This document shows positions 24,478 through 32,022 of a stretch of 32,022 nucleotides of DNA, in pieces. The DNA comes from Rhodospirillaceae bacterium. GTDB lineage: Bacteria > Pseudomonadota > Alphaproteobacteria > Rhodospirillales > 2-02-FULL-58-16. Under the pieces are notes generated by a model. The model made no database searches, was not told the origin of the DNA, and saw nothing but the letters and a program-made list of their open reading frames with translations. Where the stretch lies: the NCBI GenBank assembly GCA_013349695.1, contig DUZD01000004.1, positions 1 through 32,022 of the forward strand, in the 5' to 3' direction. Numbering within the stretch: the first letter of the stretch is position 1; every line of letters begins with the position of its first letter. The position numbers and the translations under genes are program-made.

Positions 24478-27400
24478 CTATATTTCCCTGACCCCGGCGA
24501 CGCCGGGAATGTTCCCGACCTTGAGCAGCACCGGCGCCGTGATGGCGTAGCCGCCGGGCAGATTGATTTCGACCTCCGTGCCGTCGTCCAGGCGTGCCAC
24601 CAGCCTGACGTCCCCCTCTCCTCCCCTGCCCTCGCCGGCGAGGATTTCGCCGAGCGGCCGCAACGGAGCGGCGGAATCGATGATCACTCTCATTCCCGGC
24701 GCCGCCCTCGCCGCCAGCCGGTCCAGCGGCTCCATGGATTGCGCCGTAAACCTGACCGTCTCCCCCTCGAAGAGCGCAATGGCCTTGAGAAAAACCGATT
24801 CGCCAACTTCCAGAAACTGTCGGGCGACGCTTAGCAGTTCGGAAAAAACGGTAACCTCGAACTGGCCGGTGGTGTCGGAAAACTGTACGAATGCGTAACG
24901 GTTACCTTTGCTCGAGGTGCGTTCTTTATTTCCGATAATCGTCCCCGCCATGGCGACGGGACCGGAAACGCCGGCTTCCAGGATCTCCGTGTAACGCTTA
25001 ACGTCCAGCCTTCGCAGACTGTTGGCGTAGGCGTCCAGGGGATGGGCGGAAAAGTAAAATCCCATGGCGTCGTATTCCTGCCGAAGCCGTTCCATGGAAG
25101 GCCAGTCGGCGGTTTCGGGAAGTGAGAAGGCCGAAACGGCGATGTCGTCGCCGCCAAAAAGACCGATCTGATTGCTTTCCCTCTCGCTGGTGGCGACGCT
25201 GGCGTGGCCGAGGAGGATGTCGACGCCTTCGAACAACTGTTTGCGGTTGCCGTTCAGGCCATCGAAGGCACCCGCCCTGATAAGGTTTTCCAATTGACGC
25301 TTGTTGATGGCGCGGACATCTATCCGGCGGCAGAAATCCGGCAGGTCCCGGAAGGGGCCGTCGGTGGCGCGTTGGCGGGCGATCGAATCCATGGCCGCCT
25401 TGCCGACGTTTTTGATGGCGGCCAGGGCATAGCGGATGCCGCTGGCCGCGGCGCCGTTTGTCCCGCCTGCTGTTTCCGCCGCCGTCTCCACCGTAAAAGT
25501 CGCGCCCGAGGCGTTGATGTCGGGCGGCAACATGGCGATGCCTAGGCGCCGCAGCTCCTGGCGGTAGACGTTGAGCTTGTCGGTGTTGTCCATATCGAGG
25601 GTCATCGAAGCGGCCAGGAACTCCACCGGATGGTTGGCCTTCAGGTAGGCGGTCCGATAGGCGATGAGAGCGTATGCCGCGGCATGCGATTTGTTGAAAC
25701 CGTAGCCGGCGAACTTGGCCACCTGCTCGAAGATTTCCGCCGCCTTGGATTCGGGCGCGCCCTTGCTTACGGCGCCATCGATGAAGGCATGGCGCTGCTG
25801 GTTCATTTCCTCTTTTATCTTCTTGCCCATCGCCCGGCGTAAAAGATCGGCGCCGGCGAGCGAAAAACCGGCCAGCTCCTGGGCGATCTGCATGACTTGT
25901 TCCTGATAGATCATGATGCCGAAGGTTTCCTTGAGGATTCCTTCCAGGGTCGGATAGAGGTGGTCGATCTCCTCTTCGCCGTGCTTGCGCTTGATGTAGC
26001 TGGGGATGTTGTCCATGGGGCCGGGACGGTAAAGGGCGACGACGGCGATGATGTCCTCGAAGCTGTCGGGCTTGAGCTTTTTCAGCACGTCGCGCATGCC
26101 GGAGCTTTCCAACTGGAAGACGCCAGTCGTTTCGCCTTTTCCGAGCATCTTGAAGGTGCTCCGATCATCCAGCGGAATGGCGGCGAGATCGATTGCATCG
26201 CCCCGCCTGGCGGCCAATTCGACGGCCTTGGCAAGCACGCTCAGGGTTTTCAGGCCGAGAAAATCGAATTTCACCAGTCCCGCCTGCTCGACGTACTTCA
26301 TGTTGAACCCGGTCACCAGCATGTCCGATTTCTGATCGCGATAGAGCGGAATCAGCTCATCCAGGGGCCGGTCGCCGATGACGACGCCGGCGGCGTGGGT
26401 CGAGGCGTGGCGGTAGAGCCCCTCGAGACGGCGGGCGATGCCGATAAGACGGGAAACGGTCTCGTCTTCATCGACCATTTGGCGGAGCTGCGGCTCGCCG
26501 GCGATGGCCTGATCCAGGGTCGTCGGACTGGCCGGGTTGTTGGGCACCAGCTTGCAGATGCGGTCGACCTGGGAATAGGGCATCTCCATGACCCGGCCGA
26601 CGTCGCGAAGCACCGCCCGCGCCTGGAGTTTCCCGAAGGTGATGATCTGGGCGACGTGATGGCGGCCGTATTTTTCCTGCACGTAACGGATGACCTCGTC
26701 GCGACGCTCCTGACAGAAGTCGATGTCGAAGTCGGGCATGGAGACCCGCTCGGGATTGAGAAAACGCTCGAACAGCAAGCCCCAACGCAAGGGATCCAGG
26801 CCGGTGATGGTCAGCGCCCAGGCGACGGCCGAACCCGCCCCGGAGCCGCGTCCCGGCCCAACGGGGATGCCGTGGCCCTTGGCCCAGCGGATGAAGTCGG
26901 CGACAATGAGGAAATAACCGCAATATCCCATGCTGGCGATGACTTCCAATTCGTATTCCAGCCGTTCCCGGTATGGCCGGCTCGCTTGTTCCCGCTCGGC
27001 GGCGGTCATCTCCGGCCGCAAAATCAGCGTTTGCAGCCGCCTTTCGAGGCCGTCTCCAGACTGGGAGCGAAGCTCCTCTTCCTCGCCCCGGCCGGTGCCG
27101 CAATGGTAAGGCGGCAGAATGGGTTCGGCCGGTTCGACCATGAAGGCGCAACGCCTGGCGACGACGAGGGTGTTGTCCACCGCCTCCGGCAAGTCGGCGA
27201 ACAAGGCGCGCATCTCGGCGGCCGTTTTCACGTAGTGCTCCGGGGTCAGCTTGCGGCGGTCGGTTTGTGAAATATAGGCCTTCTCGGCGATGCAGATCAG
27301 GGCATCGTGGGCCTCGAACATGTCGGCGACGGAGAAAAAAGCTTCGTTGGTCGCGACCAGAGGCAGATCGTGCTTGTAAGCCAAGGCCAACAACATGGGC

Positions 27401-27969
27401 TCGACCCGCTTTTCGGCTTCGGCGCCGTGGCGCATCAGTTCGACGTAAAAGCGCCCCGGATAGATGTCGCGTAAACGCAAAAGCACCGCCTCCGCCGCCG
27501 CCTCCTGTCCCTCGGCAAGCAAGCCCCCCACCGGCCCGGCCGGCCCGCCGGTCAGCGCGATAAGGCCTTCGCCGTGGTCTTCGAGAATATCCAGGGACAC
27601 TCGCGGCGCCGCGGCATCGGTCTTCAGATAAGCAAAGCCTAGCAATTTCAACAGGTTGAGATAACCCTCCCGGTTCTGAACCAGGAGCAAAAAACTGTCG
27701 CTCCGGGACGAGACGCGGGCGGCGGCCTGGCCCGGTCCCTTTTCCTCGCCGCCGAGGCTCAACTGGCAACCGATGATCGGTTGGATTCCGGCGGAAGCGC
27801 AGGCTTGCGAGAACTCTACCGCTCCGAAAAGATTGTTGCTGTCGGTCATCGCCACCGCCGGCATGCGTTCATCCCGGCAGCGCGCCGCCAGTTCGTCGAT
27901 GCGGATCGCCCCTTCGGAAAGGGAATAAGCGGTGTGGACGCGAAGATGAACGAAATCGGCGGGCGGCAT
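24478..27969 (-). CDS. dnaE: DNA polymerase III alpha subunit
   Basis: Replicative polymerase subunit, 1163 residues, normal for DnaE1. The PHP domain starts at FVHLRVHTAYSL and covers about 1-270. The palm carries PDFDIDF at 412-418 and the third catalytic aspartate, Asp569, in KFDFLGLKTL. Fingers, a helix-hairpin-helix segment (LAAIKNVG), and a C-terminal OB fold (VAMAGTIIGNKERTSSKG) follow. ATG at 27969 is chosen because PHP homology begins there and GGGG precedes it; the upstream frame overlaps lolD antiframe. The start is 4 bp after the lolD stop, an arrangement common in alphaproteobacteria. Confidence 0.98.
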   Translation of the reverse strand: MPPADFVHLRVHTAYSLSEGAIRIDELAARCRDERMPAVAMTDSNNLFGAVEFSQACASAGIQPIIGCQLSLGGEEKGPGQAAARVSSRSDSFLLLVQNREGYLNLLKLLGFAYLKTDAAAPRVSLDILEDHGEGLIALTGGPAGPVGGLLAEGQEAAAEAVLLRLRDIYPGRFYVELMRHGAEAEKRVEPMLLALAYKHDLPLVATNEAFFSVADMFEAHDALICIAEKAYISQTDRRKLTPEHYVKTAAEMRALFADLPEAVDNTLVVARRCAFMVEPAEPILPPYHCGTGRGEEEELRSQSGDGLERRLQTLILRPEMTAAEREQASRPYRERLEYELEVIASMGYCGYFLIVADFIRWAKGHGIPVGPGRGSGAGSAVAWALTITGLDPLRWGLLFERFLNPERVSMPDFDIDFCQERRDEVIRYVQEKYGRHHVAQIITFGKLQARAVLRDVGRVMEMPYSQVDRICKLVPNNPASPTTLDQAIAGEPQLRQMVDEDETVSRLIGIARRLEGLYRHASTHAAGVVIGDRPLDELIPLYRDQKSDMLVTGFNMKYVEQAGLVKFDFLGLKTLSVLAKAVELAARRGDAIDLAAIPLDDRSTFKMLGKGETTGVFQLESSGMRDVLKKLKPDSFEDIIAVVALYRPGPMDNIPSYIKRKHGEEEIDHLYPTLEGILKETFGIMIYQEQVMQIAQELAGFSLAGADLLRRAMGKKIKEEMNQQRHAFIDGAVSKGAPESKAAEIFEQVAKFAGYGFNKSHAAAYALIAYRTAYLKANHPVEFLAASMTLDMDNTDKLNVYRQELRRLGIAMLPPDINASGATFTVETAAETAGGTNGAAASGIRYALAAIKNVGKAAMDSIARQRATDGPFRDLPDFCRRIDVRAINKRQLENLIRAGAFDGLNGNRKQLFEGVDILLGHASVATSERESNQIGLFGGDDIAVSAFSLPETADWPSMERLRQEYDAMGFYFSAHPLDAYANSLRRLDVKRYTEILEAGVSGPVAMAGTIIGNKERTSSKGNRYAFVQFSDTTGQFEVTVFSELLSVARQFLEVGESVFLKAIALFEGETVRFTAQSMEPLDRLAARAAPGMRVIIDSAAPLRPLGEILAGEGRGGEGDVRLVARLDDGTEVEINLPGGYAITAPVLLKVGNIPGVAGVREI

Positions 27970-27973
27970 GCCC

Positions 27974-28678
27974 CTACCCCTTGAACAGCACGCCGTTGTC
28001 GAGCCGGATGGTGCGGTCCATCCGCACCGCCAAGTCGGCGTTGTGGGTGGCGACCAAGGCGGCCAGCCCGGCCCCGCGGACCAGCTCCAGCAAGACCTGA
28101 AAAACCCCCGAGGCGGTGTCCGGGTCGAGGTTGCCGGTCGGCTCGTCGGCAAGCAACAGCCTCGGCGCGTTGGCCAGCGCCCGGCCGATGGCGACGCGCT
28201 GCTGTTCGCCGCCCGACAGTCTGCCGGGGCGGTGGCCGGCTCGTTCGGCGAGGCCCAGGCAGGCCAATAGCTCCTTGGCCCTGGCGCGGGCCTGGCGGCG
28301 CCCGAGACCGGCGATGATCGGCGGGATGGCGATATTTTCGATGGCCGAGAATTCAGGCAAAAGGTGGTGGTATTGGTAAACGAAGCCGATGTTGTGGCGT
28401 CTGAGCCGGGTGCGGCCGTCGTCGTTCAAGCCACCGCAGGCTTCGCCGCGGATCGATATCTCGCCCGAATCCGGCTTTTCCAGGAGTCCGGCGATATGCA
28501 GCAGGGTCGTCTTGCCGGCCCCCGACGGCCCGACCAAGGCGACGATCTCGCCGGCCTTGAGGTCGAGATCGATGCCGCGCAGCACCTCCAATTTCGTCCG
28601 CCCCTGGCGGAAGGAACGATGCACGTCTTTCAGCTCGAGCACGGTCTCTCTTGCCACCTGCTCTTCCGCCTCACTCAT
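27974..28678 (-). CDS. lolD: Lipoprotein-releasing ABC transporter ATPase
   Basis: ATPase of the LolCDE complex, which extracts outer-membrane lipoproteins from the inner membrane and passes them to LolA. The 234-residue protein has Walker A GPSGAGKT (50-57), Q-loop YQYHHLLPEF, signature LSGGEQQ (154-160), Walker B LLLADEP (174-180) and H-loop ATHN. The YHHLLPEFSAIEN segment is typical of LolD. ATG at 28678 overlaps lolC/E by 8 bp. dnaE follows directly. Confidence 0.96.
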   Translation of the reverse strand: MSEAEEQVARETVLELKDVHRSFRQGRTKLEVLRGIDLDLKAGEIVALVGPSGAGKTTLLHIAGLLEKPDSGEISIRGEACGGLNDDGRTRLRRHNIGFVYQYHHLLPEFSAIENIAIPPIIAGLGRRQARARAKELLACLGLAERAGHRPGRLSGGEQQRVAIGRALANAPRLLLADEPTGNLDPDTASGVFQVLLELVRGAGLAALVATHNADLAVRMDRTIRLDNGVLFKG

Positions 28679-29912
28679 ACCTCAGCGCTTCCGCCGGGTC
28701 GAGGCGGGCGGCCCGCCACGACGGATAGAGGGTGGCCAGAAACGACAGTCCCAGGCCCATGAGGACCACCACCATCACCTCCTTGGGATCGACTACCGCC
28801 GGCAGCTGGGACAGGAAATAAATTTCGGCGGCGAACAGCTCGCCGCCGGTCAGTCCTTGAATCCACTGGCGGATGGTTTCGATGTTCGCGGCGAAGGCTA
28901 GGCCGAGAGCGAATCCGGCGATGGTGCCGATGATGCCGACGCTGGCGCCGGAGAGAAAAAAGATGCGCATGATCGTGCCCCGCGTCGCCCCCATGGTGCG
29001 GAGGATGGCGATGTCCTTGCCCTTGTCCTTGACCAGCATGATCATCGACGAGATGATGTTGAAGGCGGCGACCACGATGATCAGGGTGAGAATCAGGAAC
29101 ATGACGTTGCGTTCCACCTGAATGGCGTTGAAAAAGCTGGAATTGGCCTGCTGCCAGTCATGGATGCGCTTCTTGCCACCGGTCGCCGCCATGATGTCCC
29201 GGCCGATTTGCCGCGCCCGGTCCGGGTCGTCGATGAAAACCTCCAGGTTGGTGACCGCCCCGGGCAGCCGGAAATACACTTGCGCCGCCTTCAAGGGCAT
29301 GAAAATAAAACTGGAATCGTATTCGTACATACCAACGTCGAAGGTCCCGGCGAGGCGGTAGGCGCGCATCCTGGGCACCGTCCCGAAAGCGGTGACGTTG
29401 CCCTTCGGCGAGATCAGGGTGATCTTGTCGCCGGCGGAAAGGCCGAGCCGGGACGCCAATCGGGCGCCGATGAGAACCCGATCGTCCTTGAACTCGGCAA
29501 GCGAGCCGGAATGTATGTTGTCGGCGACGAGGGCGCGCCGGGCCAGGTCCCGGTGCCTGATGCCGCGCACCACGGCGCCTTTGGCGGCGCCGCGGGCGGT
29601 CGCCATCACCTGACCCTCGACGATGGGCGTGACGGCGACGACGCCGGCAACCTTGCGCACCTTTTCGGCCAGCGGATCGTAGCCGGTGAGTTCGTAGCTC
29701 GAACCATAAATGCTCAAATGCCCGTTGAGGCCGAGGATGCGGGTCAGCAGTTCCTGGCGGAAGCCGTTCATCACCGCCATGACGATGATCAGCGTCGCCA
29801 CCCCCAAGGCGATGCCGATCAGGGAAAACCAGGCAATGACGGAAATGAATCCCTCCTGCCGGCGGGCCCTGAGATAGCGCATGGCCACCATCCATTCGAA
29901 TGCCGAAAACAT
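28671..29912 (-). CDS. lolC: Lipoprotein-releasing ABC transporter permease (LolC/LolE family)
   Basis: Membrane subunit of the lipoprotein export complex. The 413-residue protein has one N-terminal transmembrane helix (about 24-50), a large periplasmic domain (about 55-270), and three C-terminal transmembrane helices with an FtsX-type fold. MRYLRARRQEGFISVIAWFS at the start and ILRTMGATRGTIMRIF in the cytoplasmic loop are typical. Only one permease gene is present, as in other alphaproteobacteria where a single hybrid protein works as a homodimer (LolF), so the symbol lolC is conventional. It lies 25 bp after proS on the same strand. Confidence 0.94.
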   Translation of the reverse strand: MFSAFEWMVAMRYLRARRQEGFISVIAWFSLIGIALGVATLIIVMAVMNGFRQELLTRILGLNGHLSIYGSSYELTGYDPLAEKVRKVAGVVAVTPIVEGQVMATARGAAKGAVVRGIRHRDLARRALVADNIHSGSLAEFKDDRVLIGARLASRLGLSAGDKITLISPKGNVTAFGTVPRMRAYRLAGTFDVGMYEYDSSFIFMPLKAAQVYFRLPGAVTNLEVFIDDPDRARQIGRDIMAATGGKKRIHDWQQANSSFFNAIQVERNVMFLILTLIIVVAAFNIISSMIMLVKDKGKDIAILRTMGATRGTIMRIFFLSGASVGIIGTIAGFALGLAFAANIETIRQWIQGLTGGELFAAEIYFLSQLPAVVDPKEVMVVVLMGLGLSFLATLYPSWRAARLDPAEALRYE

Positions 29913-29937
29913 CTTTTTTAAGGATTCTCCTCCGCGC

Positions 29938-31254
29938 TCAGGATTCCGTCAGCTTGGCGAGGGTCTGATCAATGGAGAGCTCCTCCCTGTCGCCGCTCCG
30001 GCGGTTTTTCAGCTCGACGCCGCCGGTCTTGAGGCCCCTGGGCCCGACCACCACCTGCCAGGGCAGGCCGATCAGGTCCATTTCGGCGAACTTCACGCCG
30101 GCGCGCCCGGCGCGGTCATCGTAGAGGACCTCGATGCCGCGGTCCCACAGTTTCCGGTAGAGTCCATCACAGGCGGCGGCGCAGGCCGCGTCGTCCGGCT
30201 TCAGGTCGATCAGACCGACCCGGAAAGGGGCGACCGGTCGCGGCCAGATGATGCCGCGCTCATCGTGGGACGCTTCGATGACGGCGCCGACCAAACGCGA
30301 AACGCCGATGCCGTACGATCCCATCTCGACGGCGATTTCCTCGCCGTCCGGCCCCGTCACCGTCGCCCCCATGGCCCGCGAGTACTTATCGCCGAAATAG
30401 AAGATATGGCCGACTTCGATGCCGCGGCCAACGGCCAGGTCGGCGGCCATGGATTTCTCGATATCGGGGTTGCGTTCGTCGTCGGTGGCGGCGTATTTGG
30501 CGGTGAAGCGGTCGATGACGGGCTGTAGGTCATCCTCGTAGTCGATGTCGGCGGCGGCCCAGTCCATGTCGACGAAATCCTTGTGGCAGGCCACTTCGCT
30601 CTCGCCGGTATCGGCGAGGATGACGAATTCGTGGCTCATGTCGCCGCCGATGGGGCCGCTCTCGGCGCGCATCGGTATAGCCTTCAGGCCCATGCGCCCG
30701 AAGGTGCGCAGATAAGAGACGAACATCTTGTTGTAAGAGCGCCTGGCGCCTTCGGTGTCGAGATCGAAGGAATAGGCGTCCTTCATCAGGAACTCGCGGC
30801 CGCGCATCACCCCGAAACGGGGACGGACCTCGTCGCGGAACTTCCATTGGATATGGTAGAGCAATTTCGGCAGGTCCTTATAACTGCGGACGGTTTCCCG
30901 GAAGATTTCGGTGATCTGCTCCTCGTTGGTGGGGCCGTAGAGCATGTCGCGGCCGTGGCGGTCGGTGATGCGCAGCATTTCCGGGCCGTAGGCGTCGTAG
31001 CGGCCGCTTTCGCGCCACGGATCGGCGGGCTGGATTGTCGGCATGAGCATTTCCTGGCAGCCGATGGCGTCCTGCTCGGCGCGGACGATTTGCTCGATCT
31101 TCCGCAACACCCTCAGGCCCAGGGGCAGCCAGGAGTAGATTCCGGCGCTGGACTGGCGGATCATCCCGGCGCGCAGCATCAGCCGGTGCGAGACAACCTT
31201 GGCCTCCGACGGTGTCTCCTTCAAGGTCGGAAGGAAGTACTGTGACAAGCGCAT
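29938..31254 (-). CDS. proS: Prolyl-tRNA synthetase, short alphaproteobacterial form
   Basis: Class II synthetase charging tRNA-Pro. The protein has 438 residues against about 570 in E. coli, because the editing insertion between motifs 2 and 3 is reduced to a short linker. Class II motifs are visible: QSSAGIYSWLPLG near the start, TNEEQITEIF, motif 2 FRDEVRPRFGVMRGREF with MKDAYSFD, and motif 3 GSYGIGVSRLVGAVIE. A C-terminal anticodon-binding domain follows (IEVLYDDRAGRAGVKFAEMDLIG). Without the insertion, mischarged Ala-tRNA-Pro must be cleared by a separate ProXp-type deacylase, not seen here. ATG at 31254 lacks a strong ribosome-binding site. Confidence 0.97.
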   Translation of the reverse strand: MRLSQYFLPTLKETPSEAKVVSHRLMLRAGMIRQSSAGIYSWLPLGLRVLRKIEQIVRAEQDAIGCQEMLMPTIQPADPWRESGRYDAYGPEMLRITDRHGRDMLYGPTNEEQITEIFRETVRSYKDLPKLLYHIQWKFRDEVRPRFGVMRGREFLMKDAYSFDLDTEGARRSYNKMFVSYLRTFGRMGLKAIPMRAESGPIGGDMSHEFVILADTGESEVACHKDFVDMDWAAADIDYEDDLQPVIDRFTAKYAATDDERNPDIEKSMAADLAVGRGIEVGHIFYFGDKYSRAMGATVTGPDGEEIAVEMGSYGIGVSRLVGAVIEASHDERGIIWPRPVAPFRVGLIDLKPDDAACAAACDGLYRKLWDRGIEVLYDDRAGRAGVKFAEMDLIGLPWQVVVGPRGLKTGGVELKNRRSGDREELSIDQTLAKLTES

Positions 31255-31336
31255 TAGGGACTCGGAGTTAAAGGTGCCTGGGCGGGCAGACTCTATGCGA
31301 TGGATGGCGCCGGTTCAATGACGCGAATGTGGGGCG

Positions 31337-31365
31337 CGAACTATTTCCCCTTGTTCAATAGTTCG
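31337..31365. other. Perfect 9-bp inverted repeat across the stop codon of the edge gene
   Basis: CGAACTATT (31337-31345) and AATAGTTCG (31357-31365) form a perfect stem with an 11-base loop. It spans the last codons and TAG of the Ala/Ser/Thr-rich gene. No T-run follows in either direction, so it is not a standard intrinsic terminator. It could protect the 3' end or assist Rho-dependent ending. Confidence 0.45.
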
Positions 31366-32022
31366 GCGCATTTGGCGGCAACTTCACTCGACATGGCGTT
31401 GTTCATCGGCTTGCCGTTGAAGAAAAGCGCCCCGGTCTTGATGTTGAAGCGCACCGTGCCGACTTTGTACTGCATGTTGGAGATTTTCGCCGAGGCCTTG
31501 TAGGTGGTGGTGGTGGCGGTATCGGCGCTGGCCGCCTCGCTGGCCGCCGTGGCGGTGGAGCCGGATGTGGTGACCAGGGTCGAGGCGGTGCTTCTGAGGG
31601 TGCTGGCGTCGTTGGATTCCGCGTAACCCACCACCGCCGCCGCGCTCACCGCGCTGGATGCGCCGGATATGGCGGCGCTTGCGTCCCCCGACGAGGCGGC
31701 GGTCTTGGCGGCGCTCAAGTAGGAGTTGGCCGAGGTCACCGCCGCCGAGGCGCTGGCGACGGCGGCCTGCTTGGTTGTGTTGTCGGGGTCGGCCTTGTAG
31801 GCCGCCACCGCCGCGGCGTAAATGGTCTCGGCGCCGAGCGAGGCCTGCTCGGCGGTGATGACGGCGGCGTTGGCGGCGGCGGTATCGGCGCTGGTCGAGG
31901 CGGAATCGGAATAGCTAGCCTTCTCGGCGCTTTTGACCGCGGCGTCGGCGCTGTCGGCGGACGACCGGGCGCTGCTCGCCGCCGTACTCGCCGTGGCCGC
32001 CGCCGCCGTGCCGTCGGTATTG
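31341..32022 (-). CDS. Ala/Ser/Thr-rich low-complexity protein, N-terminus beyond the window
   Basis: The frame is open from the window edge to TAG at 31341, showing the C-terminal 226 residues. The first 175 or so are almost entirely Ala, Ser, Thr, Asp and Gly in irregular short repeats (SSADSADAAVKSAEKAS, ASAAVTSANSYLSAAKTAA), with few hydrophobics and regularly spaced Ala, suggesting an extended or Ala-type coiled-coil rod. The last 50 residues differ and look folded: ISNMQYKVGTVRFNI, TGALFFNGKPMNN and a single Cys near the end. I do not recognise the family. Phage tail-fibre stalks and some surface fibres have similar composition, but no phage gene is nearby. It lies 86 bp upstream of proS on the same strand. 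Confidence 0.65.
   Translation of the reverse strand, partial: NTDGTAAAATASTAASSARSSADSADAAVKSAEKASYSDSASTSADTAAANAAVITAEQASLGAETIYAAAVAAYKADPDNTTKQAAVASASAAVTSANSYLSAAKTAASSGDASAAISGASSAVSAAAVVGYAESNDASTLRSTASTLVTTSGSTATAASEAASADTATTTTYKASAKISNMQYKVGTVRFNIKTGALFFNGKPMNNAMSSEVAAKCAELLNKGK

Noticed and set aside
25897..27270. Long plus-strand open frame inside dnaE (457 codons)
   Set aside because: Antisense shadow of the polymerase gene in GC-rich sequence; no recognisable domain.
27970..28152. N-terminal extension of DnaE
   Set aside because: The extra 61 residues overlap lolD in another frame and the PHP domain begins exactly at 27969.
31255..31340. Possible tRNA in the gap before proS
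   Set aside because: No cloverleaf, T-loop consensus or acceptor stem could be found on either strand.

Overview
The window is a GC-rich, gene-dense chromosomal segment from an alphaproteobacterium. Gene order and content fit the Rhodospirillales-like lineages: a pyrH-frr-uppS-cdsA-dxr-rseP-bamA-ompH-lpxD-fabZ-lpxA-lpxI-lpxB run, LpxI in place of LpxH, a short prolyl-tRNA synthetase without the editing insertion, and the proS-lolC-lolD-dnaE order. The organism is Gram-negative and makes lipid A. I cannot name the genus from sequence alone.

Layout. Positions 1-2040 (minus) hold comEC, broken by one clear and one probable single-base insertion. Divergent from it are gltX and gltA (2141-4980, plus). 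gloA (minus) meets gltA tail to tail over a hairpin terminator. A Gfo/Idh/MocA oxidoreductase (plus) diverges from gloA around a perfect 15-base palindrome. From 6592 to 18888 (minus) runs the thirteen-gene envelope and translation operon, with stop/start overlaps or very short gaps at most junctions. Upstream on the same strand lie tsf and rpsB (19084-21308). Then come a secreted FecR-like protein and a CHASE2 adenylate cyclase, coupled by an ATGA overlap, the cyclase being frameshifted. Next are dnaE, lolD, lolC/E and proS (24478-31254). The window ends inside a low-complexity Ala/Ser/Thr-rich protein (31341 to the edge).

How the genes fit together. pyrH supplies UMP kinase. frr, tsf and rpsB serve translation. 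dxr and uppS lead to undecaprenyl diphosphate. cdsA makes CDP-diacylglycerol. lpxD, fabZ, lpxA, lpxI and lpxB build the lipid A disaccharide. ompH and bamA place outer-membrane proteins. rseP is a site-2 protease of the envelope stress response. lolC/E and lolD export lipoproteins. The region is therefore mostly an outer-membrane construction cluster flanked by translation and replication genes.

No intergenic gap exceeds 300 bases. The largest, 24219-24477 between the cyclase start and dnaE, shows no convincing feature. I found no tRNA, rRNA, CRISPR array, insertion sequence or prophage. I do not see a clear undescribed multi-gene system. The points most worth checking are the five-fold 63-bp coding repeat that extends ribosomal protein S2, the possible alternative hairpins in the rpsB leader, the CHASE2 cyclase/FecR-like pair, the recurrent one-base insertions, and the Ala/Ser/Thr-rich protein at the right edge.
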